A DNA stretch of 36,451 nt from Aeromonas media (GCF_000819985.1 NZ_CDBZ01000167.1:1-36451), one strand, 5' to 3'; positions 8,903 to 18,215 are shown, counted from the first letter of the stretch. Made by a program: numbers and translations. Notes: generated by a model from the letters alone, not told the origin.

Positions 8903-9886
8903 ATGCTGACAGAAAGCCACTTCCACGCCCCCTGGTGGGCTCGCAATGCCCACCTGCAAACCATCTTGCCGAAGTGGCTGCGCCGCTCGCCGGCACGCTT
9001 CACCCCGGAACGGTTCGAACTCGCGGATGGAGACTTCGTCGATCTCGCCTGGAGTGGGGCCATCAGCCCGGATGAGCGGCCGCTGCTGGTGCTGTTTCAC
9101 GGCCTGGAGGGCAGCATTCACTCCCACTATGCCAAGGGACTGTTTGCCCATCTGCAGCGGCAAGGGAACGACGCCGTGTTGATGCATTTTCGGGGGTGCA
9201 GCGGCGAGCCGAACCGGCTGCTGCGAGCCTACCACTCCGGCGCCATCGAGGATGCAGAGGCGGTGATCGCCGAGCTGGGTCGCCGTTTTCCCGGCAAGCC
9301 ACTGATCGCCATCGGTTATTCTCTGGGGGGCAACATGCTGGTCAATCTGCTGGCGCGGGCTTGTCCGGATGAACTCACCGCCGCCGTGGTGATCTCGGCC
9401 CCCCTGCAACTGGCGAGCTGCGCCGACAGGGTCAATCAGGGATTCTCACGGGTGTATCAAAGCTACCTGCTGCGCACCATGCGAGCCAATCTGCAGAGCA
9501 AGATCCGCCATCAAGCCGCAGCCCAGTCCCGCTGGCAACCGGAGCAGGTCGACCGTATCGCCACCCTGCGCGACTTTGACGAGCAGGTCACGGCCCCGCT
9601 CCATGGCTTCGACAGCGCCGATCACTACTATCAGACCTGCTCCGGCCTTGGCCTGCTGGCGCGCATCCCCATCCCGACCCTGGTGATCCATGCCGCCGAC
9701 GACCCCTTCATGACGCAGGCCGTGATCCCCACACCGGAACAGCTTTCCCCCCTGGTGCGCTACGAGCTGAGCCGGTGCGGTGGCCACGTGGGTTTCCTGC
9801 ACGGTACCCCTTGGCGCCCCCGCTTCTGGCTGGAGGAGCGGATCAGCCAATGGCTGCGGGAGCAGACTCAGGATGCGAGTCGGTAG
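8903..9886 (+). CDS. yheT: YheT family alpha/beta hydrolase
   Basis: This 327-residue hydrolase begins HFHAPWWARNAHLQTILPK, typical of the YheT/ABHD1-3-like family. The catalytic triad can be read as Ser140 in GYSLGG, Asp266/267 in HAADDPF and His295 in CGGHVGF. The oxyanion region is FHGLEG. It is a probable cytoplasmic esterase; the natural substrate is unknown. In E. coli it heads the run yheT-yheU-prkB. Here its last 19 bases overlap the converging, broken diguanylate cyclase gene, which separates it from yheU. Confidence 0.92.
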   Translation: MLTESHFHAPWWARNAHLQTILPKWLRRSPARFTPERFELADGDFVDLAWSGAISPDERPLLVLFHGLEGSIHSHYAKGLFAHLQRQGNDAVLMHFRGCSGEPNRLLRAYHSGAIEDAEAVIAELGRRFPGKPLIAIGYSLGGNMLVNLLARACPDELTAAVVISAPLQLASCADRVNQGFSRVYQSYLLRTMRANLQSKIRHQAAAQSRWQPEQVDRIATLRDFDEQVTAPLHGFDSADHYYQTCSGLGLLARIPIPTLVIHAADDPFMTQAVIPTPEQLSPLVRYELSRCGGHVGFLHGTPWRPRFWLEERISQWLREQTQDASR

Positions 9887-11027
9887 CCGTTGCGCCCCTC
9901 TTCCTTGGCCTGGTAGAGAGCACCATCGACCCGCTCGAGCAACATGACCAGGCTCTCTTCCTGACGCCATTGGGCAAACCCCTGGCTCAGGGTGAGATGG
10001 GGAGCCACATCTGAACCTTCGTGGGGCAACGCCCTGGTGGCCAGGGTAGAACGAATACGCTGCGCAACCCGTTCACCGGCGGCCAGATTTGTCTCCTGCA
10101 GCAACACCACGAACTCCTCACCACCATAGCGGGCCACCAGATCGCCGGGTTCGCGCACGCTCTCCTCCAGACATTCGGCCACCAGGATCAGGCACTCATC
10201 CCCCGCCTGATGACCGTAGCGGTCGTTGTATCGCTTGAAAAAATCCACATCCAGCAGGATCACCGTGAGCGGCACCTCCAGCGTTGTGCCCTGTGCGATG
10301 GCGTGCTTGCAGACCCGATCGAAATGACGGCGGTTGGCAAGCCCGGTCAGGGGATCCCGATGGGCCATGGCATCCATCTTGCGCGCCAGCACAGGTTGTC
10401 ATACTCGCGCGACACCGCCAGCTCGAACCAGCGGTTGAGCATCCGCCGCCCCGTCTCCAGGATGATCAGCAAGCCCCCGACCGCCAGCCAGTGCACGGTG
10501 ACGGAGGCACCATCACCCAGTGCTCCTCGAACAGCAGAAAGATCAGAGGCGGGGCACTCAGGCTATAGAAGACACGCCACTCGCAGTAGAAGGCGATCAG
10601 GGCCGTCAGCAGCAACAGGCTGACGATGTTGAATGCCAGGCTGAATCCCACGCTGAACTCGATGGGGGCAAGGGAATAGGCCATCAGAACCCAGGCCAGT
10701 CCCCACAACATGGCACAACCCCAAAGCCAGGGCTGCCATCGCGATGCTCCCTGGCGAGAGCACCAGCGCCAGACCAGGGGAGTCAGCACGCTGGCCAGGA
10801 TCACCAGGCCTATCTGCCACTCATACCCCCAGGTACCCCCTGGGCAGTCCAGCGATCGCCACCTGCCGGACATCCTGATACATATAGAAGCGAGCCAGCA
10901 GATAGAGGATCGCCAGCTGGCTGATGGCCCAGAACCAGCGCAACCCCGCGCTCAGGGCGTGCCGACGCGCATCCTGAAGATGCTGGTCGACGTGACTGGT
11001 TGGGTGACGCTGTTCAACTGATGCCAT
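9868..11027 (-). pseudogene. Diguanylate cyclase gene broken by three frameshifts
   Basis: The parts read in order on the minus strand: start MASVEQRHPTSHVDQ with a first membrane helix (10821-11027), a multi-helix membrane region (to about 10505), a short linker reaching SREYDNL, then a full GGDEF domain (9868-10392; DPLTGLANRR and active-site loop RYGGEEF). Each junction changes frame: an apparent extra base in a C5 run at 10836-10840, a missing base near 10500-10512, and a missing base near 10395-10400. Repairing all three gives about 386 residues, a normal membrane-bound c-di-GMP synthase. GAGGG precedes the original ATG. The GGDEF part alone has only a GTG start without its sensor. It interrupts the conserved yheT-yheU neighbourhood. 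Confidence 0.85.
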
Positions 11028-11116
11028 GGAAACCCTCGCTCAGGTCCAGATAAACTCCTTGCGCTTGCCGGTCAGACACCGACAATATCCGCATCGCTAT
11101 GACTGAAGATGAAATC

Positions 11117-11362
11117 ATGATTATCCCTTGGCAAGAACTGGATCCAGATACCCTCAACAACCTGCTCGAGCATTTCGTGCTGCAAGAAGGCACCGAATAC
11201 GGCGAGCAGGATGTCAGCCTGGCCGACAAGGTCGAGGAGGTCAGACAGCAATTACTACAAGGTAGTGCCGTGCTGGTCTACAGCGAGTTGCATGAAAGTG
11301 TCAACGTCGTGCCAAAGACGCATTTGAGCAATGCGCCCGCCGACGATCTCCGGCAGGATTGA
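11117..11362 (+). CDS. yheU: YheU family protein (UPF0270)
   Basis: This 81-residue, acidic, soluble protein begins [18 protein letters not shown] and contains EGTEYGE and [15 protein letters not shown], all diagnostic for YheU. The function is unknown. ATG 11117 is preferred because family members begin with (M)IPWQ; an in-frame ATG at 11099 would add six residues (MTEDEI) and cannot be excluded. The C-terminus is a few residues longer than in E. coli. It precedes prkB, as in E. coli, though with a 262-base gap. Confidence 0.9.
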   Translation: MIIPWQELDPDTLNNLLEHFVLQEGTEYGEQDVSLADKVEEVRQQLLQGSAVLVYSELHESVNVVPKTHLSNAPADDLRQD

Positions 11363-11624
11363 TCCACGATCTGAACGGCGTCAGGCTCAGCCACCCCGGG
11401 GTACAGGCGGGAGAATGCCACGCCGGAGAATGCGGTCACCTCATCCGCAGTCTGACGCGCTTCACACACAGTTATGTTATGCCCCCATTCGGCAATGTCA
11501 GCCCCGCCAGGGCGCCTGCACATGGAGGGCGACGGGGATCATGGTACAGCCGGGTCATGAAGGCGCACTTGACCGCACTTTGAACCTGCCCTTATAACGG
11601 AACTCCCAAGGAAGAGAGAATTCT
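11363..11624. other. Gap between yheU and prkB
   Basis: I see no credible gene in this stretch. Open frames starting at 11331 and at 11359 (TTG) are short, Arg/Pro/His-rich and lack ribosome sites. No strong intrinsic terminator was found for yheU. The prkB ribosome site (AAGGAAGAGAG) lies at the right end. Confidence 0.5.
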
Positions 11625-12494
11625 ATGTCGGCCAAGCATCCCATCATTGCGGTTACCGGTTCGTCCGGTGCCGGCACCTCCACCTCCACCAACGCCTTCC
11701 GCTCCATGTTCCACCAGCTCGGATACAAGGCAGCCGTGGTCGAGGGGGACAGTTTTCACCGCTATACCCGGCCCGAGATGGACGTGGCGATCCGCAAGGC
11801 GCGCGAGCAGGGGCGCCACATCAGCTACTTCGGCCCGGAGGCCAACGACTTCGGTCTGCTGGAATCCTTCTTCCAGGAGTACGGCCAGAGCGGCAGCGGC
11901 CAGTACAGACGCTACCTGCACAGCTTCGACGAGGCGGTCCCCTTCAACCAGATGCCGGGCACCTTCACCCCCTGGCAGGCGTTGCCGGGGGAGACAGACC
12001 TGCTGTTCTACGAAGGGCTGCACGGCGGCGTGGTGACCGGTGAACACAATGTGGCGCGGCACGTGGACTTTCTCATCGGCGTGGTGCCCATCGTCAACCT
12101 GGAGTGGATCCAGAAGCTCATTCGCGATACCTCTGAGCGCGGCCACTCCCGGGAGGCGGTGACCGACTCCATCGTCCGCTCCATGGATGACTACATCAAC
12201 TTCATCACCCCGCAGTTCTCCCGCACCCACATCAACTTCCAGCGCGTGCCGACGGTGGATACCTCCAACCCCTTCAGCGCCAAGGTGATACCCAGCCTGG
12301 ACGAGAGTATGCTGGTGATCCGGTTTCGGGGCATCAAGCAGGTGGACTTCCCCTACCTGCTGTCGATGATCGACGGGGCCTTCATGTCCAGAATGAACAC
12401 CATAGTGGTGCCGGGGGGCAAGATGGGTTTCGCGATGGAGCTGATCCTGCGCCCCCTGATCCAGCAACTGTTAGAAACCGGCAAGATTACCTGA
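11625..12494 (+). CDS. prkB: Phosphoribulokinase-like protein PrkB
   Basis: This 289-residue P-loop kinase has Walker A TGSSGAGTST at 11-20, followed by VVEGDSFHRYTR, where the Asp and His match phosphoribulokinase catalytic positions, and LLFYEGLHGGVV as the Walker B region. Phosphoribulokinases phosphorylate ribulose 5-phosphate, but PrkB is found in heterotrophs without a Calvin cycle and its real substrate is not established. Its length equals the E. coli protein. AAGGA upstream supports the start. It is followed within 15 bases by a lipoprotein gene and lies in the yheU-prkB-yhfA-crp order. Confidence 0.93.
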   Translation: MSAKHPIIAVTGSSGAGTSTSTNAFRSMFHQLGYKAAVVEGDSFHRYTRPEMDVAIRKAREQGRHISYFGPEANDFGLLESFFQEYGQSGSGQYRRYLHSFDEAVPFNQMPGTFTPWQALPGETDLLFYEGLHGGVVTGEHNVARHVDFLIGVVPIVNLEWIQKLIRDTSERGHSREAVTDSIVRSMDDYINFITPQFSRTHINFQRVPTVDTSNPFSAKVIPSLDESMLVIRFRGIKQVDFPYLLSMIDGAFMSRMNTIVVPGGKMGFAMELILRPLIQQLLETGKIT

Positions 12495-12509
12495 GCCAAG
12501 GAGCTTATG

Positions 12510-13043
12510 ATGCGCGGTGCACTTCTCTCATTCACACTCGCAGCCCTGCTGGGCGGTTGCAGCGCGGGCCCTGCCGCCCCCACTGTCGAGACGGGGACCA
12601 TGGTGGTACGCCCGGCAGACAACTGGCCCTACGGGGCGACGCCACGCTATGCGCTGGCAGAGCAGTTCCAGTACGCAGGCAACAGCGCATCAAGCTGGCT
12701 GGAGCCGGTGCAACGAGCCGTCACCCAGACGCTCGATGGCAAGGGTTGGCGCAGTGTGCCCCTGGATGAAGCCGACGTCTGGGTCGCCATCGGAGTGGCA
12801 GGCAGCCAGGACATGAGTGATGGGGAGATATTTTCCCGCCTCGGCATGACCCCAGGCCTGAATGCCGCCGCTGATGCGCGCAAGGGCACCCTGGCCATAC
12901 TGCTGATCGACAGGCGCACCCAGCAAAGTGTCTGGAGCAGTGCCATCCAGCTCGCCAGCGACGTGCCCATCGCCGAGGATGCCCGCAGCCAGCTGAGCCA
13001 GCAGCTTGCCGCCCAGTTGCTGGGTTCCCTGCCCGCCCAGTGA
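12510..13043 (+). CDS. Lipoprotein, DUF4136-like
   Basis: This 177-residue lipoprotein has lipobox LGGC (Cys17). The mature part shows alternating strands and two helices with the DUF4136-like features AVTQTLDGKGWRSVPLDEADVWVAIG and GTLAILLIDRRTQQSVWSSAI. It is expected at the outer membrane; the function is unknown. Two consecutive ATGs exist; the second (12510) sits six bases after AAGGAG and is chosen over 12507. It is close behind prkB and probably co-transcribed, ending at a strong terminator. Confidence 0.75.
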   Translation: MRGALLSFTLAALLGGCSAGPAAPTVETGTMVVRPADNWPYGATPRYALAEQFQYAGNSASSWLEPVQRAVTQTLDGKGWRSVPLDEADVWVAIGVAGSQDMSDGEIFSRLGMTPGLNAAADARKGTLAILLIDRRTQQSVWSSAIQLASDVPIAEDARSQLSQQLAAQLLGSLPAQ

Positions 13044-13056
13044 CCCTTACCCATAA

Positions 13057-13087
13057 CAAAACGGCCTGCTTCAAGCAGGCCGTTTTG
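13057..13087. terminator. Bidirectional terminator
   Basis: A perfect 13-bp inverted repeat (CAAAACGGCCTGC / GCAGGCCGTTTTG, loop TTCAA) has Ts at the plus-strand 3' end and As on the other side. It serves the DUF4136-like gene from the left and the mliC-like gene from the right. Confidence 0.9.
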
Positions 13088-13115
13088 CATACACGCCGTT
13101 GCCACGGCATGGCGA

Positions 13116-13415
13116 TTACTTCAGCTCGCAGGTCAGCTGGGTCACGCCACTCTTGATCAGGGTGGCCTGCTTGCCCTGTTGGGAGAAGGTGGTCACCCCA
13201 TCGGAATAGCTGGCGGTCTCTTTGGGCGACTCGATGCGACCCAGCTTGTAATACACCCCGGCATAAGGGAACTGCACCATGTCGGCCTGGGCATCATAGG
13301 TGATGGCCAACAACTCTTCCCCGCATTGATACTGACTGTATTGATACTGGGTGGGCTGCGGCATGCTGCAGGCGGCCAGTCCGAACAGGGGAAGCAACAT
13401 CATCATTTTTTTCAT
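13116..13415 (-). CDS. MliC-like lysozyme inhibitor lipoprotein
   Basis: This 99-residue lipoprotein has lipobox LAAC (Cys16). The mature domain begins YQCGEELLAITYD and ends YSDGVTTFSQQGKQATLIKSG..QLTCEL, which fits the MliC/PliC beta-barrel: two cysteines (near 31 and 96) likely form a disulfide, and the YSDG and KG(K/D)(Q/E)A motifs are the family's lysozyme-contact region. It is predicted to protect peptidoglycan from C-type lysozyme at the outer membrane. It lies 48 bases downstream of yhfA on the same strand. Confidence 0.8.
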   Translation of the reverse strand: MKKMMMLLPLFGLAACSMPQPTQYQYSQYQCGEELLAITYDAQADMVQFPYAGVYYKLGRIESPKETASYSDGVTTFSQQGKQATLIKSGVTQLTCELK

Positions 13416-13463
13416 CGCACTTTCCTTATGTCATGGCGTTATCTACGGGACAAACTACAACTA

Positions 13464-13868
13464 TCAAGCTTCAAGAATTTGATAACTATGGGTAATTTCT
13501 ACCGCTTTTTCCAACATCAGGGACACTGAACAGTACTTTTCCATCGACAAGTCGACCGCGCGGGCCACCTGTTTCTCGGCCAAGCCCTTGCCGGTCACGA
13601 CGAACTTGAGGTGGATCTTCTCGAACACCCGAGGCACCGAGTCGGCACGCTCCCCTTCCAGCTCCACATGGCAGGCGGTCACGCTCTGGCGCGCCTTCTC
13701 CAGAATGGAGACCACGTCGATGGAGCTGCACCCACCGACAGCCAGCAGGATCATCTCCATCGGGCTGGCACCTTCGCCCGGGTTGGCGCCGTCCAGCGTC
13801 ACCTGATGACCGGACTCGCTCTCGCCCACAAACTTCATGCCTTCCACCCAGCTGACCTTGGCTTTCAT
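13464..13868 (-). CDS. yhfA: OsmC family protein YhfA
   Basis: This 134-residue protein has the OsmC/Ohr fold: an N-terminal beta strand region (MKAKVSWVEGMKFVGES), then PMEMILLAVGGCSSIDVVSIL with the conserved Cys on the central helix, and a C-terminal EKYCSVSLMLEKAVEITHSY with the second Cys. OsmC proteins reduce organic hydroperoxides; the substrate of the YhfA branch is not defined. The open frame extends to 14141, but ATG 13868 (GAGG nine bases upstream) is where family similarity begins. It is divergent from crp, as in E. coli. Confidence 0.9.
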   Translation of the reverse strand: MKAKVSWVEGMKFVGESESGHQVTLDGANPGEGASPMEMILLAVGGCSSIDVVSILEKARQSVTACHVELEGERADSVPRVFEKIHLKFVVTGKGLAEKQVARAVDLSMEKYCSVSLMLEKAVEITHSYQILEA

Positions 13869-14239
13869 CTCACTTTTCCTCTCAATGACGACGGTTCTGA
13901 CGCCCATAGCATACCTCAAGCAGGGGTCGAGTGGCACATGCCCATCACCTTGCGCCACCCCCTGCTTCATGACCGTCTCACCCGGCACCGCGACTTGTTC
14001 CGAAACCACGGCAGACCCTGAAGGAAATAGATCGAAATCAACATCTCTCCCCCCCTTCTTGCCTAGAATGGCCCGAATGGCGCAGCAGATCGATGCACAC
14101 AGATGGACAGCAAAGTCCCAAAGCCTTGTCAGCACAGACAAAGGCTCTTATTCTACTGCGACCAAAGACTAAGGAATGGCAAGCTTGGCAACTTGCCTGG
14201 ACGCACAGTCCATAAAAATGACACTACAGAGGAAGTCTC
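13869..14239. promoter_or_regulatory. Divergent yhfA-crp promoter region
   Basis: This 371-base gap contains no convincing gene; the upstream extension of the yhfA frame is an Arg/Cys-rich shadow. It should hold both promoters. An imperfect inverted repeat lies near 14117-14142 (AGCCTTGTC / GACAAAGGCT) followed by CTTATTCT, which could be a leader hairpin of crp. I could not identify a clear CRP binding site by eye. Confidence 0.5.
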
Positions 14240-14878
14240 ATGATCATTGGCAAACCGCAAAGCGATCCCACCCTCGAGTGGTTCTTGTCGCATTGCCACA
14301 TTCATAAGTATCCCGCCAAGAGCACCCTTATTCATGCCGGTGAAAAAGCGGAAACCCTCTACTACATCGTCAAGGGTACCGTCGCCGTCCTGATCAAGGA
14401 TGACGAGGGCAAGGAGATGATCCTCTCCTACTTGAATCAGGGGGATTTCCTGGGCGAGATGGGAATGTTCGAAGAGAACGAGAATCCGGAGCGTTCCGCC
14501 TGGGTACGTGCCAAAGGTGCCTGTGAAGTCGCCGAGATCTCCTACAAGAAGTTCCGCCAGCTGATCCAGGTCAACCCGGACATTCTGTTGCGCCTCTCCG
14601 GCCAGATGGCCAAGCGCCTGCAGCACACCAGCCAGAAGGTCGGCAACCTCGCCTTCCTGGACGTGACCGGCCGGATTGCCCAGACCCTGCTGAACCTGGC
14701 CAAGCAGCCGGACGCCATGACCCACCCGGATGGCATGCAGATCAAGATCACCCGTCAGGAGATCGGCCAGATCGTCGGCTGCTCTCGCGAAACCGTCGGC
14801 CGCATCCTCAAGATGCTGGAAGAGCAAGAGCTCATCTCCGCCCACGGCAAGACCATAGTGGTGTTTGGCACCCGCTGA
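14240..14878 (+). CDS. crp: cAMP receptor protein (CRP)
   Basis: This 212-residue global regulator has an N-terminal cyclic-nucleotide barrel ([33 protein letters not shown] with the cAMP-contacting Arg-Ser), the dimer helix (about 110-138) and a C-terminal winged helix-turn-helix ([17 protein letters not shown]). It is nearly identical to E. coli CRP except for a two-residue insertion in the loop before ERSAW ([11 protein letters not shown] against EEGQERSAW), which makes it 212 rather than 210 residues. With cAMP it controls carbon use, and chitinase or competence genes in related bacteria. An intrinsic terminator follows. Confidence 0.98.
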   Translation: MIIGKPQSDPTLEWFLSHCHIHKYPAKSTLIHAGEKAETLYYIVKGTVAVLIKDDEGKEMILSYLNQGDFLGEMGMFEENENPERSAWVRAKGACEVAEISYKKFRQLIQVNPDILLRLSGQMAKRLQHTSQKVGNLAFLDVTGRIAQTLLNLAKQPDAMTHPDGMQIKITRQEIGQIVGCSRETVGRILKMLEEQELISAHGKTIVVFGTR

Positions 14879-14915
14879 CCGGGTTCCCTGACGGCTCAGC
14901 ACAGGGCCGTTGGAT

Positions 14916-14941
14916 AAAAAAGGCTGCCACGGCAGCCTTTT
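14916..14941 (+). terminator. Intrinsic terminator of crp
   Basis: An A-run, a GGCTGC / GCAGCC stem extended by flanking pairs, and TTTTCT lie about 40 bases after the crp stop codon. Confidence 0.85.
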
Positions 14942-15000
14942 CTGATCGTCTCCCCTATAATCCCGCACGCCCTTCCCCGGCCTCAACCAAGCGAGTGTGT

Positions 15001-15801
15001 ATGCATCTTCAATGTCCCCTGTGCCGCAGCCCCCTGCATCTTCATGAAGCCTCCCGCGGGGTCTATTGCGACAACAAGCACCATTTCGATCCGGCTCCGG
15101 AAGGTTATCTGGATCTCATTCCGGGCAAGAAGGATCCCAAGGACAGCGACAGCCGGGCCCTGCTGCGTGCCAAGCGCCGCTTCCTGGAGCAGGGACACCA
15201 GCTGCCCCTGGTGGAGGCCATGACAACCCTGCTGGCGCCGCTCGGCGAGCGCGAGCTGATCCATCTCGGCTGTGGTGAGGGGTACTACTGCCGCGCCCTG
15301 GCAGAACGCCTGCCGGGCTGGCAGTTTGGCGGCATCGATCTGGCCAAGAACGCCATCTTCGCCGCCAACAAGGCGCAACCCGACGGCCATTTCGTCATCG
15401 CCGATCCGGCCAAGGCACCGCTGCTGGCCGGCTCCGCCCAGGTGCTGCTGGTCAACGATCTCAAGATCAAGACAGAGCTGCTGGTCAGCCTGCTGACGCC
15501 GGGTGGCTACCTGCTCCACCTGCAACCCGGTCCGCGCCACCAGTGGCAACTGAGAGTCAGCCTCAACCCGGTGAGCATGGAGCACCCCCTCAGCTGGCCA
15601 GCCCTGGCCGGGCTAGTCCCCGTTGAGCGGCAACGCTGCCAGTTCTCCATGACCATGGATCAGGCTCTGCGCGCCCACGTGCTGGAAACCAGTCGCCTCG
15701 GCTGGCGTGCCGGCGGTGAGCAACGTCACGCCTTCACCCACCAGGGGCCGGACGAGCTGGAGCAGGATCTGCTGTTGAGCCTGTGGCAAAAACCCCTCTG
15801 A
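15001..15801 (+). CDS. rlmA: 23S rRNA (guanine-745-N1) methyltransferase RlmA
   Basis: This 266-residue enzyme has an N-terminal zinc site (C5, C8, C23 and H27, in CPLC and YCDNKHHFD), the family signature FD.A.EGYLDLIPG, then a Rossmann-fold SAM domain with motif I LIHLGCGEGYYCRAL and a GIDLAKNAI motif II. It methylates G745 of 23S rRNA with S-adenosylmethionine. ATG 15001 is chosen; an in-frame GTG at 14995 is also possible, and neither has a strong ribosome site. A bidirectional terminator separates it from the converging M66 protease gene. Confidence 0.92.
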   Translation: MHLQCPLCRSPLHLHEASRGVYCDNKHHFDPAPEGYLDLIPGKKDPKDSDSRALLRAKRRFLEQGHQLPLVEAMTTLLAPLGERELIHLGCGEGYYCRALAERLPGWQFGGIDLAKNAIFAANKAQPDGHFVIADPAKAPLLAGSAQVLLVNDLKIKTELLVSLLTPGGYLLHLQPGPRHQWQLRVSLNPVSMEHPLSWPALAGLVPVERQRCQFSMTMDQALRAHVLETSRLGWRAGGEQRHAFTHQGPDELEQDLLLSLWQKPL

Positions 15802-15809
15802 ACCCCATG

Positions 15810-15837
15810 AAAAAAGGCCCGTACGGGCCTTTTTTTT
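15810..15837. terminator. Bidirectional terminator between rlmA and the M66 protease gene
   Basis: A perfect palindromic hairpin (AAAAAAGGCCC GTAC GGGCCTTTTTT) with A- and T-runs on either side, able to stop both converging transcripts. Confidence 0.93.
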
Positions 15838-15848
15838 ATTGGCGTCTC

Positions 15849-18215
15849 TTACTCGAGAGGACGTCCGTTGACGGTGAAGGAGAGATCCGCCTCCGGTGCC
15901 GAGATGGGCCTCTGAACCAGGGTCTGGGCGGCGCAGATCACGGCGGCGTCCAATGGCTCGCTGGCCGTGGGCACGTTGACATGGAACTTGTTCATCACGT
16001 TGGCGTTCAGGCGATGATTGGCCAGCCGGAAGTGCAGCAGGCCTTCGCGGGTCTCCACCTGCAGTTGGCAATCCCCTGTCCCGGGCCGCTCGCCGTCATC
16101 ACCATAGCTGAAGCCGTAGGCACCGTGCAGGGCCGGATAGAGGTAGCTCGGCAACAGCCCGCGAGGGTCGTAATACCCCACCAGGGTGGTCACCGGCACG
16201 CCGAATGCCTGCGGCTTGCGCGGAGTCCGTGGATCCACCACAGGCCCTTCGTTCCAGCGGCTGCCGTCCGAGGTGTAGCTCTTCTTGAAGCCACGGGAAA
16301 CGGTGATCTGCTGGCCATTGACGAAGAGGGTGCTGTTGTAGCTGGCAGCGTGATCCACGGTCAGGATGCGCCCCGCATTCCCGGCTGCGGCTGGCGGCGC
16401 CTGGATGTTGCGCGTCCAGTTGCCATCCCACATGGCTACCTTGACCAGATCATATTCCGTCAGCAGGGCCGCCAGCTTTGCCTCGCTCAGATCGTTGATG
16501 GGCGCGCTGATCTGCTCCAGCTGCTCCACCCTGTGCTGGTAGGGCAGCATGGTGGCGGTGGCGGCATCCCACTTGCTAAACCCGGTCGGGGAAGCGGCAT
16601 CGAACACCGCCTTGCTCTCGAGGAAGCGCTGGATGATGGCGGCCGAGTTCGGGGTATAGAGGGTGAAACGGTTGAAGCCGGAAAAGGGCGAGCCACCCGC
16701 CATGGCATCAAAACCGAACGAGTGGCCCTCGAAAGGTGCCTGGCACTGGCCGTCGAGACAGGCACTCTGACCGCTGCGGCTGGCGCCGAAGTTGGGGATG
16801 AAGCGATTGCGGTCCCCATCCCAGCCCCAGCTCGAATTGACCGCCTCCGCGCTGCGGTGTACGGATCCCAGGAAGCCGCCGACATAATGACCGAGACCAT
16901 AGTTGTGGCCCACCTCGTGGCTGAATTCGTTGCCAAGGGAGTTGTCGAGCGTGACGATCCCGCCCCCGCCCGAGCCGCCGTGCACCTGGACCCCGTTGGC
17001 GTACTTGCCACGGCTGTTATGAGCCGCCAACTGGGCCACCACATAGGGATGGCTGCTCTCCCCCTCGCCGGCCGTGCTGTTGATGCCGTAGTTCGCGTTG
17101 TCTATCCCGTGGGAGATCAGCTCCTTGCCGATACGCTGGCGCATGGTGCCGGTGTGCCAGCCCCCCTCGCTCGGGTCAAAGTCGGTGAGCAGGGTGCCGT
17201 TTGGCAGCATCACCTCCGGCAGCGACAGGGGGGCATACTGGCTGACGATCAGCCGGCTGGTGGGCACCGTCTGGAAATATTCCCGGTGGGCCTCGGACTC
17301 CCTGGCGAAGGCAAACTGATTGCGGGGCGTGGTCAGCATGCCGATGTCGATGGTGTGGATGAGCAGCTCGCTCGGGGCCCCAACCTGCAGATCCACCAGT
17401 TCACCGCTCTGCGTCCCCTGACTCAATTGCAGGCTCAGGCCAGGCTGGATCCAGTCGGCTGGCAGCACGGCGCTCCAGGCGTCGGTCGCATAGCGGATGC
17501 CGTTGTTCTCGAGCTCCCCGTCCCTGATCCACTGGCCATTGACGAACTTGAACTGCAACGTCTGACCACGGGAGAGCGTCACCTGACGGCCACTGTAGCG
17601 CACCGTCGAGTTGTAGCCCGCATTGGAGCTTGCACGTACCATCTTGCCCTCCAGGGCGGCCCCCTCTGGCAGATAGATATCCCTGACCCAGCGGCCATCG
17701 GCGGTCTGCACCTCCACCAGTGCATGCTGCCCCAGGCGATCGCTCAGCAGGGCTGCCGTGGTGTCATTCAGCAGGGCCAGCTCGGCGCTGCTGCTGATGA
17801 TAGTGGTGGTTCCCGCTCCCGGGGTGAAGTCGACCCCCTCCTCCGGCGAGCCATCGAGATAATAGGCCGTCTTCGGCAACTGCTCAGGCGGGTTGAGGGT
17901 GAGCGCCCCGAGCGTCTGCCCGGCGTCGTCTCGCGCCGTCACCGTCATCGGCACGCCGGTCTCGGCTTTCAGCGGCCTGACCAGCAGCAGGCTCTTGCGC
18001 AAGGCAGTCAACCTGGGCTGGCTGTCCCCCTCGGCGACATGGGCCGGCAGGATCTGGCTCTGGGCAAACTGGACCTGCGCCGCCAGCGTGCCTTGCAGAT
18101 CGTTGGTCGGGGCCTGGGTATTGAAGGGCAAGGAGGGGGGAACCTGGACGGCGGCCAACAGGGGGCCACTCGCCAGGGCAGCCATGATCAGGCTGGCTAA
18201 CGGTGTTTTTTTCAT
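15849..18215 (-). CDS. Secreted M66 (StcE/TagA-type) zinc metalloprotease
   Basis: This 788-residue protein has a Sec signal peptide (MKKTPLASLIMAALASGPLLA). The catalytic core has the extended zinc motif HEVGHNYGLGH (433-443) followed by a DGDRNRF...FG region and the met-turn-like FGFDAMAGG. M66 peptidases such as StcE and TagA cleave mucin-type glycoproteins. Two similar beta-rich modules, YNSTVRYSGRQVTLSRGQ (N-terminal) and YNSTLFVNGQQITVSRG (C-terminal), flank the core. The open frame extends upstream to 18404, but ATG 18215 gives the signal peptide; its ribosome site is weak. It follows another metalloprotease gene and may be translated from a shared transcript. Confidence 0.88.
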   Translation of the reverse strand: MKKTPLASLIMAALASGPLLAAVQVPPSLPFNTQAPTNDLQGTLAAQVQFAQSQILPAHVAEGDSQPRLTALRKSLLLVRPLKAETGVPMTVTARDDAGQTLGALTLNPPEQLPKTAYYLDGSPEEGVDFTPGAGTTTIISSSAELALLNDTTAALLSDRLGQHALVEVQTADGRWVRDIYLPEGAALEGKMVRASSNAGYNSTVRYSGRQVTLSRGQTLQFKFVNGQWIRDGELENNGIRYATDAWSAVLPADWIQPGLSLQLSQGTQSGELVDLQVGAPSELLIHTIDIGMLTTPRNQFAFARESEAHREYFQTVPTSRLIVSQYAPLSLPEVMLPNGTLLTDFDPSEGGWHTGTMRQRIGKELISHGIDNANYGINSTAGEGESSHPYVVAQLAAHNSRGKYANGVQVHGGSGGGGIVTLDNSLGNEFSHEVGHNYGLGHYVGGFLGSVHRSAEAVNSSWGWDGDRNRFIPNFGASRSGQSACLDGQCQAPFEGHSFGFDAMAGGSPFSGFNRFTLYTPNSAAIIQRFLESKAVFDAASPTGFSKWDAATATMLPYQHRVEQLEQISAPINDLSEAKLAALLTEYDLVKVAMWDGNWTRNIQAPPAAAGNAGRILTVDHAASYNSTLFVNGQQITVSRGFKKSYTSDGSRWNEGPVVDPRTPRKPQAFGVPVTTLVGYYDPRGLLPSYLYPALHGAYGFSYGDDGERPGTGDCQLQVETREGLLHFRLANHRLNANVMNKFHVNVPTASEPLDAAVICAAQTLVQRPISAPEADLSFTVNGRPLE

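Noticed and set aside
11331..11597. Short frames after yheU
   Set aside because: No ribosome site, atypical composition and overlap with the yheU end; treated as non-coding.
13464..14141. Long N-terminal extension of yhfA
   Set aside because: The OsmC fold begins at ATG 13868, and the extension is Cys/Arg-rich and unlike the family.
15783..18200. Long plus-strand open frame (805 codons) across the M66 protease gene
   Set aside because: Antisense shadow of the protease; its start overlaps the rlmA end and terminator, and the composition is Arg/Gly/His-rich.
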